Shown in pieces: positions 1 to 4,572 of a stretch of 7,533 bases of DNA. Every line of letters begins with the position of its first letter. Position 1 is the first letter of the stretch. The stretch is taken from positions 35,281 through 42,813 of the forward strand of contig PAXM01000048.1 in assembly GCA_002714485.1 (NCBI GenBank), in the 5' to 3' direction. The translations under genes were made by a program, and so were the position numbers. The DNA is from Acidimicrobiaceae bacterium. Its GTDB lineage: Bacteria > Actinomycetota > Acidimicrobiia > Acidimicrobiales > MedAcidi-G1. The notes beneath the pieces were generated by a model. The model was not told the DNA's origin, searched no databases, and saw only the letters and a list, made by a program, of their open reading frames with translations.

Positions 1-261
1 GCCGAAGTGGCGGTAATCGGCGTGCCCGACGAGAAGTGGGGCGAGACCATCAAGGCGCTGGTCGTCCTAGCGCCCGATGCCGACGACCAGCAACCCGACG
101 AGCAGGCCCTCATTGAACACTGCCGTGCGAAACTGGCCCACTTCAAATGCCCCACCTCGGTGGAATTTCGTGACGAACTAGCCCGAACAGCTACGGGAAA
201 GCTCCAGAAATTCAAGCTGCGCGCCCCCTACTGGGAGGGCATGGCCAAGCAAGTCAACTAG
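1..261 (+). CDS. Acyl-CoA synthetase (AMP-binding enzyme), C-terminal end, 5' truncated by window
   Basis: This is the last 86 codons of an adenylate-forming acyl-CoA synthetase/ligase, which activates a carboxylic acid with ATP to an acyl-adenylate and then transfers it to coenzyme A. The reading frame is open from base 1, so the gene begins outside the window; the GTG at 7 is an internal Val codon, not a start. The fragment is the small mobile C-terminal domain: it opens with 'AEVAVIGVPDEKWGE', typical of the family, and carries the A10 motif 'RTATGKLQKFKLR'. The Lys at 199-201 is the expected catalytic lysine of the adenylation step. The ending 'YWEG...VN' resembles fatty-acid or medium/long-chain acyl-CoA ligases (FadD-like). 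Substrate cannot be told from this part. It ends with TAG, 61 bases before the next gene. The family call is firm; the exact subfamily is inference. Confidence 0.93.
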   Translation, partial: AEVAVIGVPDEKWGETIKALVVLAPDADDQQPDEQALIEHCRAKLAHFKCPTSVEFRDELARTATGKLQKFKLRAPYWEGMAKQVN

Positions 262-273
262 CCGCAAGGAATT

Positions 274-315
274 CGACTCCCTGTTGCGAGTCGCTCCGGT
301 CGGTAGGAGCGCAAC
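274..315 (+). promoter_or_regulatory. Competing inverted repeats over the ribosome binding site of the downstream membrane-protein gene
   Basis: The 61-base gap between the synthetase and the membrane-protein gene contains two possible stems that cannot form together. Stem 1 pairs CGACTC (274-279) with GAGTCG (288-293). Stem 2 pairs GCTCC (293-297) with GGAGC (306-310), and can be extended by pairing GTTGC (283-287) with GCAAC (311-315). Stem 2 covers the only Shine-Dalgarno-like sequence (AGGAG, 305-309) of the gene starting at 323. The pairings are read directly from the sequence; a regulatory role is inference, and short G/C-rich stems arise easily by chance in such DNA. Confidence 0.3.
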
Positions 316-322
316 CCGATAA

Positions 323-904
323 ATGAACGAACGTCGCATCATGTGGGGGGTCAAGGGAGCCCTCGCGGCCAGCCTGCTTGTGGGCTTGGTGTTTCCCGAC
401 ATCCCCGGCGTAGCTGGAAAGGGCTGGCCTGAACGGTGCCTGGGCTATCCCCTGTCAGCGCTGGTAGTACCGATCCTCTGGAGGCTCAATAGCCGACGGC
501 GCAGCCGCAATGGCGACCATGCGCGCCCCTACCCTCACCTAGCGGACGCGTTGCTGGTCACACCGTTCCTACTGGACCTACTGGGGAACCTGGTGAACCT
601 GTTCGACACCGTTTCATGGTTCGACGACGCCCTGCACTTCACCAACTGGATCTTCCTGGTCCTGGCCCTCGTGCTCCTGGTGGCACCGGCCGTTCTGGAG
701 CGATGGACCCTGATCCTGCTGGGATCGGGTATGGGGGCACTAGCAATCGTCCTCTGGGAAGCGCTGGAATGGGTGATCCAGGACATGGGAACCACGGGCC
801 TGCAGCTGACCTACGACGACACGATCGGCGATCTGGTGTTGTCCACCTCAGGAGGAGTCCTAGGTGCAGCGATAGCGGCGAGACTGCGCTCTCGACGTAC
901 CTGA
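323..904 (+). CDS. Small integral membrane protein, DUF2238/YjdF-like
   Basis: A 193-residue protein with about five hydrophobic segments (near residues 9-24, 42-54, 74-93, 107-124 and 128-147) and a sixth, weaker one at 170-187. Three conserved-looking motifs sit at membrane boundaries: 'FDDALHF' (100-106), 'WEALEW' (145-150) and 'TYDDTIGDL' (163-171). This combination of an acidic pair plus His, a WE..EW pair and a (T/Y)DDT..DL stretch followed by a small-residue helix is the pattern I associate with DUF2238/YjdF membrane proteins. Their biochemical function is not established. The clustered acidic and His residues could bind a metal or form a polar membrane site, but that is speculation. 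The start at ATG 323 has AGGAG at 305-309, a rather long 13-base spacing; ATG at 341 is an alternative giving a protein six residues shorter. A basic tail (RLRSRRT) ends it. Neighbours give no functional clue. Confidence 0.8.
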   Translation: MNERRIMWGVKGALAASLLVGLVFPDIPGVAGKGWPERCLGYPLSALVVPILWRLNSRRRSRNGDHARPYPHLADALLVTPFLLDLLGNLVNLFDTVSWFDDALHFTNWIFLVLALVLLVAPAVLERWTLILLGSGMGALAIVLWEALEWVIQDMGTTGLQLTYDDTIGDLVLSTSGGVLGAAIAARLRSRRT

Positions 905-999
905 GCAGGCCTCATGAACCAGCCCCTTAACGAGCGCAGATCGTGGCATCCTTTGGACCGGCTTACTGACTTCCACCCAACCGCCTCGAGCTATCAGCC

Positions 1000-1512
1000 A
1001 TGACTGAACACCGACCCATCGCCGACGAATTCGTAACAGCCAATCGGGAATTCGCCGTGGACTTCCCAGACGCAGATCTTCAGGTCGAGCCGATCCGTCA
1101 CGTGGCCGTCGTGGCCTGCATGGACTCCCGAATAGACGTATCCCGGTTGTTGGGCCTTGGCCACGGCGAGGCGCATGTGATCCGTAACGCCGGCGGAGTG
1201 ATCACCGACGACGTCATCCGGTCGCTCTGCCTGTCCCAGCGGCTCCTAAACACCCGTGAGGTGGTGCTGGTCCACCACACCGACTGCGGCCTTGAAAAGG
1301 TTGTCGAGGAAGAGTTCAGAACCCAACTGATCCGCGACGCAGGAGTTGCCCCCTCGTGGGCACTGGAGGCGTTCAGCGACCCCCATTCCAGTGTCCGTCA
1401 GTCGATGCAGCGCTTGTACCTATCCCCGTTCCTGCTCTACAGGGACCACATCCGGGGCTTCGTGTACAGCGTGACGACCGGTCTGCTGCACCAGGTGGAA
1501 CTAGACGATTAG
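1000..1512 (+). CDS. Beta-class carbonic anhydrase, Rv1284-like
   Basis: A 170-residue cytoplasmic zinc enzyme interconverting CO2 and bicarbonate. The beta-class active-site signature is complete: 'ACMDSRID' gives zinc ligand Cys40 with the catalytic Asp42/Arg44 pair, and 'HHTDCG' gives zinc ligands His93 and Cys96. The block 'GEAHVIRNAGGVITDDVIRS' (56-75) closely matches the mycobacterial Rv1284 enzyme as I recall it, including the 53-residue spacing between the first Cys and the His. Length is normal for this short subtype (about 160-170 residues). Bicarbonate made here could feed carboxylases or pH balance; nothing nearby specifies which. The 95-base gap upstream (905-999) shows no clear promoter, and there is no good Shine-Dalgarno before ATG 1000 (only CGAG at 987-990), so weak or leaderless initiation is possible. 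It stands alone rather than in an obvious operon. Confidence 0.95.
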   Translation: MTEHRPIADEFVTANREFAVDFPDADLQVEPIRHVAVVACMDSRIDVSRLLGLGHGEAHVIRNAGGVITDDVIRSLCLSQRLLNTREVVLVHHTDCGLEKVVEEEFRTQLIRDAGVAPSWALEAFSDPHSSVRQSMQRLYLSPFLLYRDHIRGFVYSVTTGLLHQVELDD

Positions 1513-1613
1513 ATACTGAATCCATTGAGTACAGGCCTCTAGGGGTACAGGGAAGTGGGCCTAGGGATTCCGAGTCGACTCTCATGAGACCAAGAAATTG
1601 CAGGTCAGATGGG

Positions 1614-1624
1614 TTATATAAGAT
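1614..1624 (+). promoter_or_regulatory. Candidate -10 region of the aapJQMP promoter
   Basis: An AT-only island (TTATATAA, 1614-1621) in otherwise GC-rich DNA, containing TATAAG (1617-1622) and TAAGAT (1619-1624), both close to a sigma-70-type -10 box. The best -35-like word upstream, TTGCAG at 1598-1603, lies only 13-15 bases away, short of the usual 16-18. The site would therefore rely mainly on the -10 element, which is common in actinobacteria. It would give a transcript starting near 1628 and a leader of about 130 bases before aapJ. Position in the only sizeable gene-free gap before the operon supports the assignment, but no experimental signal is visible. Confidence 0.4.
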
Positions 1625-1749
1625 CCCAAAGCTGGGCCCTCGAGTTGCCGGTGGCTTTAGGGACACATAACCTTCCATGGCTGTCCAGGAAGGGCGGCAC
1701 CCGTGGGCGGCGGGATCACGCCCCCCCGGGATCTATGACCCGGAGGGGG
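1624..1749 (+). promoter_or_regulatory. Structured 5' leader of aapJ with serial hairpins ending on the ribosome binding site
   Basis: Four potential stems follow one another between the putative start of transcription and aapJ. H0: TCCC+AAAGC (1624-1632) with GCTTT+A+GGGA (1654-1663), 9 pairs and one bulged A. H1: CCTTCC+A+TGG (1671-1680) with CCA+GGAAGG (1685-1693), 9 pairs, one bulged A and a CTGT loop. H2: GGGCG (1705-1709) with CGCCC (1719-1723). H3: C/G tract 1721-1730 with 1739-1748, 9 G-C pairs, one C/A mismatch and loop 1731-1738. H3 encloses the aapJ Shine-Dalgarno. H2 and H3 share bases 1721-1723, and the C-tract could also pair with the upstream G-rich run at 1705-1714, so the forms may compete. 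I do not recognise a known riboswitch class. The rest of the 1513-1757 gap contains no gene. A regulatory role is inference. Confidence 0.4.
1742..1749 (+). promoter_or_regulatory. Strong ribosome binding site that fixes the aapJ start
   Basis: The purine run GGAGGGGG lies 8 bases before ATG 1758. It is the strongest Shine-Dalgarno-like sequence in the window and picks the start that opens with the lipoprotein signal peptide, rather than the in-frame ATG at 1677. The same bases form the right arm of the hairpin spanning 1721-1748. Confidence 0.75.
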
Positions 1750-1757
1750 TTCAATCT

Positions 1758-2873
1758 ATGAAGAGCAAGCTCCTCAAGCTTCTCGCCCTGTTCCTGACGA
1801 TCGGTGTCGTCGCCGCAGCCTGCGGTAGCGACAGCGACGGGGACGACGCCGCACCGGCTACTACGGCCGCTGCACCGGCTACTACGGCCCAGGTCGAGGT
1901 TGTCGCAGATGGCAGCCTTTTGGACACTGTCCAGGCCCGTGGCACCCTGAACTGTGGAGTGAGCGGCTCGGCCGTGGCCTTCTCAGAAACTCAGGCTGAT
2001 GGTTCGGTCACCGGCATTGATGCCGACTTCTGTCGTGCAGTGGCCGCGGCCGTCATCGGCGATGCTGGCGCTGTGAACTTCGTGGCCTTGACGGCCTCGG
2101 AGCGTTTCACCGCCGTTCAGACCGGTGACGTGGACGTTCTCATGCGGAACACCACCTGGACTCAGAGCCGTGACAGTTCTGTGGGCATGGACTTCGGTCC
2201 GACCACCTACTACGACGGTCAGCAGTTGATGGCCCGGGTCAGCGACGGCTTCTCTGGTTCGAGCCAGGTTGCCGACATCGACGGATCCGTCGTGTGCACC
2301 AACGTCGGAACCACCACCGAGAAGAACATCGCCGAGGCCGCCCTATTGGCTGGTGCCGACATCACTCTGCTCGGCTTTGAGACGAGCGACGAGGTATACG
2401 AGACCTTCATCGCCGGTGGGTGTGACATCACCACCACCGACGGTTCAGCCCTCGTGGGCCGCAAGGCCAAGCAGCAGCCCGCCGATCAGGAGTGGGTGAT
2501 CTTCCCAGCCACTCCGATCTCCAAGGAGCCGCTCGGTCCGACATACGGCCAGAACGACTCGGCCTGGGCCGATGCCGTCAACTGGACGGTGTACGCCATG
2601 ATCATCATGGATGAGTACGGCGTCACCTCCGCCAACGTCGACGCCACGTGCGCCGAGGCCGAGGCCGAGGTCGCACGCCTGTGCGGAGGCGAGGGTGAGC
2701 TCCAGACCGGTATGGGTCTGGCCGCCGACGCCTTCCACCAGGTGATCAGGCAGGTTGGTAGCTACGGCGAGGTCTATGACCGCAACCTGAACCCGGTCGG
2801 CCTGTACCGCGAGGGCAGCGCCAACGCCGGATGGCTCGACGGGGGCCTGATTTACTCCCCACCGGCCCGCTAA
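1758..2873 (+). CDS. aapJ: General L-amino-acid ABC transporter, substrate-binding lipoprotein
   Basis: A 371-residue extracytoplasmic receptor that captures amino acids and delivers them to the AapQ/AapM permease. Residues 1-21 form a signal peptide (Lys-rich start, Leu-rich core) ending in a lipobox-like 'AAAC'; Cys22 should be lipid-modified, anchoring the protein outside the membrane. Residues 23-46 are an Asp-rich then Ala/Pro/Thr linker. From residue 60 the protein follows the AapJ family: 'GTLNCGVSG' (62-70), 'RFTAVQTGDVDVL' (116-128), 'RNTTWT' (130-135), 'TYYDGQ' (150-155), 'GTTTE' (184-188), 'SKEPLGP' and the terminal 'GGLIYSPPAR'. Cysteine pairs 66/92 and 180/222 occupy places where family members usually have disulfides; Cys298 and Cys309 form a further possible pair. 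AapJ proteins are usually about 340 residues; the excess is the lipoprotein linker, as expected without an outer membrane. Substrate range within polar amino acids cannot be read from sequence. Confidence 0.95.
   Translation: MKSKLLKLLALFLTIGVVAAACGSDSDGDDAAPATTAAAPATTAQVEVVADGSLLDTVQARGTLNCGVSGSAVAFSETQADGSVTGIDADFCRAVAAAVIGDAGAVNFVALTASERFTAVQTGDVDVLMRNTTWTQSRDSSVGMDFGPTTYYDGQQLMARVSDGFSGSSQVADIDGSVVCTNVGTTTEKNIAEAALLAGADITLLGFETSDEVYETFIAGGCDITTTDGSALVGRKAKQQPADQEWVIFPATPISKEPLGPTYGQNDSAWADAVNWTVYAMIIMDEYGVTSANVDATCAEAEAEVARLCGGEGELQTGMGLAADAFHQVIRQVGSYGEVYDRNLNPVGLYREGSANAGWLDGGLIYSPPAR
1848..1889 (+). repeat. 21-bp tandem duplication in the aapJ linker
   Basis: Two adjacent 21-base units (1848-1868 and 1869-1889) differ at a single silent position (GCC versus GCT). 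Each encodes AAPATTA, so the lipoprotein linker reads that heptad twice. The near-identity at DNA level indicates recent unit duplication in a spacer where length matters more than sequence. Such repeats can gain or lose copies by slippage. Confidence 0.9.
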
Positions 2874-2894
2874 GTAGGCGAACCGACGCTATTG

Positions 2895-2940
2895 ATGATC
2901 CCGGGGTCCGGGGGCGCCAGCTCCCAGACCCCGGGATCAT
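2895..2940 (+). terminator. Strong intra-operon hairpin between aapJ and aapQ (attenuator or mRNA-stabilising stem)
   Basis: A perfect 14-base inverted repeat (2895-2908 with 2927-2940, core ATCCCGGGGTC) continues after one C/A mismatch as six more pairs, one of them G-U (2910-2915 with 2920-2925), closed by a GCCA loop. It begins 22 bases after the aapJ stop. No T-run follows (next bases TCGCGTCA), so it is not a classical intrinsic terminator. Partial termination, or protection of the aapJ message from 3' exonucleases, would both raise binding protein relative to permease, as is known for other ABC importer operons. The structure is seen directly; its role is inferred. Confidence 0.7.
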
Positions 2941-2979
2941 TCGCGTCAATGGCACTTGAGCATGCGGGTACTGTCCACC

Positions 2980-2998
2980 TTCTGGAACCCTTCCAGAG
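2980..2998 (+). promoter_or_regulatory. Operator-like inverted repeat upstream of aapQ
   Basis: TCTGGAA (2981-2987) and TTCCAGA (2991-2997) are a perfect 7-base inverted repeat around CCC, extendable by a T/G pair at 2980/2998. It lies 48 bases before the aapQ start. As RNA it would form a tight 3-base-loop hairpin; as DNA it resembles a dimeric repressor site. I do not recognise a regulator that uses this word, and no convincing promoter can be picked out next to it. Confidence 0.35.
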
Positions 2999-3045
2999 AA
3001 GTCTTTGACTGATCCCCAGCCCCACGATCTGAGCCCACGTCGACC

Positions 3046-4572
3046 ATGACGGCCTCCACCACCCAAGAGCGGGTGTCTCACCGAGTACCGCTGTGGCGCG
3101 ACGTCGTCGTTCTCAAGTGGGTTACGCAGGTTGTGCTGCTGTTCGTGGTGCTCGGAACGATGTGGTTCCTGGCCAGTCAGGCCGGGGACAACCTTCGGGC
3201 ACGGAACATCAACACTGACTTCGACTTCCTAGAACGCCCCGTCGACATCCAGATCAGCGAGGGAATCGATACTCACCCCGACACGGGTGGGCGGGCCCTG
3301 TGGGCTGCCATGGTCAACACCCTACGACTGTCCATTTCAGGCATTTTCTTCGCCACGATCCTAGGAGTCATTGTCGGCCTGGCCCGCCTGTCTGACAACT
3401 GGCTGGTACGTCAGATCGCGCGCTGGTGGGTCGAAACGCTGAGGAACATTCCACTGCTCGTGCAGATGGTCATCTACTACTCGGTCATGACCGCTGCACT
3501 ACCCAGGGTCGGGCTCGATACCGGGCCCATCAATGGCTTTCTGCATGTGTCCAACAAGGGCATCTCGATGCCACGGGTCCACATAGCCGATGGTTTCTAC
3601 CAGTGGGCGGTCGTGGTACTCGTCGGCGCCGCTGCCGCGCACTTTGTCCGTCGCCACCGTCAACGGATCCAAGACGAGACTGGAGCCAACACCTCTCCCA
3701 TCCTGTGGGCGCTTGGGACCGTCTGCCTATTCGGCCTGGTCGGCCTATTCATCCACCCTGCCTTCTTCTGGCTGGGGCCCATCTTCAGCGCCATAGCCGA
3801 CCTACTCGACTCGCTCCCCAACGGTTTCGCTCAACTGGTTTTCGCTGTCATAGCCGTCGGCGGGGCCACCATCTGGATTCGGCGCTTCGTTTCCGACCAC
3901 CGCAGCGCCCGCGGACACCTGTCGCTCACTGACGATGACTGGTTCAGGATCGCCTTTGCCGCTGTGGCCTCACTGGCCGTCGTCGTCCTGCTCGTCCGCT
4001 GGTCGGGCCTTTCAGCCTGGACCCTGAATAGCGGCCGCGACTTGTTCGAGGTCATGGCCAACAAGTTCGACGTCAACGGAGCAGCCCGCCCGTTCGACGC
4101 CATGCTTCCCGACATCGTCCAGAAGGGCAAGTTCCCGAACTACGGGAAGAACGGCCTGACCCTGTCGATTGGCTTTGCCTCGGTGTTCTTCGCCGTCGTG
4201 TTCTACACGTCCGCCTTCATCGGCGAAAACGTCCGAGGTGGCATCCTGGCCGTACCTAAGGGTCAGACGGAGGCGGCCAAGGCGGTTGGCCTGAGCCGAG
4301 GACAGACCCTCCGCCACGTAGTGCTCCCACAGGCCGTTCGGGTCATCCTCCCCCCGACCGGCAACCAGTACCTCAACCTGACCAAGAACACCTCGCTGGC
4401 CGTCGCCGTCGGGATGAGCGACATGGTCCAGGTTGGTACCACAGTGTTCAACCAAACTGGCCGGACGCTTCCCGTAGTAGCCATCTGGATGCTGTTCTAC
4501 CTCAGTTGCTCGTTGACCATCTCGGTGGTTGTCAACTGGTTCAACGTCCGAATGCAACTGGTGGAGCGGTAG
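3046..4572 (+). CDS. aapQ: General L-amino-acid ABC transporter permease, enlarged AapQ-type subunit
   Basis: One of two membrane subunits forming the amino-acid translocation path. The conserved His/Glu/Gln-type permease domain is split. Its first half runs over about residues 86-152 ('NTLRLSI', 'WLVRQIARWWVETLRNIPLLVQ' region). Its second half runs over about 366-508, with the EAA loop starting 'EAAKAVGLSRGQ' (Glu409, Gly415), which docks on the ATPase, then 'LPQAVRVILPP' and 'QYLNLTKNTSLAVAVG', all AapQ hallmarks. Between the halves are two segment pairs (186-203 and 219-241; 261-279 and 300-317) followed by a hydrophilic stretch (330-368). At 508 residues it is about 100 longer than classical AapQ/YhdX. 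ATG 3046 is the first start after an in-frame TGA at 3010, but has no clear Shine-Dalgarno. Its stop is immediately followed by the aapM ATG, implying coupled translation. Confidence 0.93.
   Translation: MTASTTQERVSHRVPLWRDVVVLKWVTQVVLLFVVLGTMWFLASQAGDNLRARNINTDFDFLERPVDIQISEGIDTHPDTGGRALWAAMVNTLRLSISGIFFATILGVIVGLARLSDNWLVRQIARWWVETLRNIPLLVQMVIYYSVMTAALPRVGLDTGPINGFLHVSNKGISMPRVHIADGFYQWAVVVLVGAAAAHFVRRHRQRIQDETGANTSPILWALGTVCLFGLVGLFIHPAFFWLGPIFSAIADLLDSLPNGFAQLVFAVIAVGGATIWIRRFVSDHRSARGHLSLTDDDWFRIAFAAVASLAVVVLLVRWSGLSAWTLNSGRDLFEVMANKFDVNGAARPFDAMLPDIVQKGKFPNYGKNGLTLSIGFASVFFAVVFYTSAFIGENVRGGILAVPKGQTEAAKAVGLSRGQTLRHVVLPQAVRVILPPTGNQYLNLTKNTSLAVAVGMSDMVQVGTTVFNQTGRTLPVVAIWMLFYLSCSLTISVVVNWFNVRMQLVER

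Noticed and set aside
616..930. 104-codon forward frame overlapping the DUF2238-like gene
   Set aside because: Gly/Pro/Arg/His-rich shadow frame, while the 323-904 frame encodes a coherent membrane protein with family motifs.
1533..1562. Possible terminator after the carbonic anhydrase gene (AGGCC with GGCCT)
   Set aside because: Only 5-6 pairs around an 18-base loop with no T-run; too weak to annotate.
1572..1581. Perfect 10-base palindrome GAGTCGACTC upstream of the -10-like site, considered as an operator
   Set aside because: Several 10-base palindromes are expected by chance in 7.5 kb, it does not extend, and no second copy was noticed near the operon.
1598..1603. TTGCAG as a -35 box for the aapJ promoter
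   Set aside because: The distance to the -10-like words is 13-15 bases, shorter than normal, so only the -10 region was annotated.
1677..1757. In-frame ATG at 1677 giving AapJ 27 extra N-terminal residues
   Set aside because: It would bury the signal peptide and lipobox behind a Pro/Gly-rich non-signal sequence, and ATG 1758 has a far better ribosome binding site.
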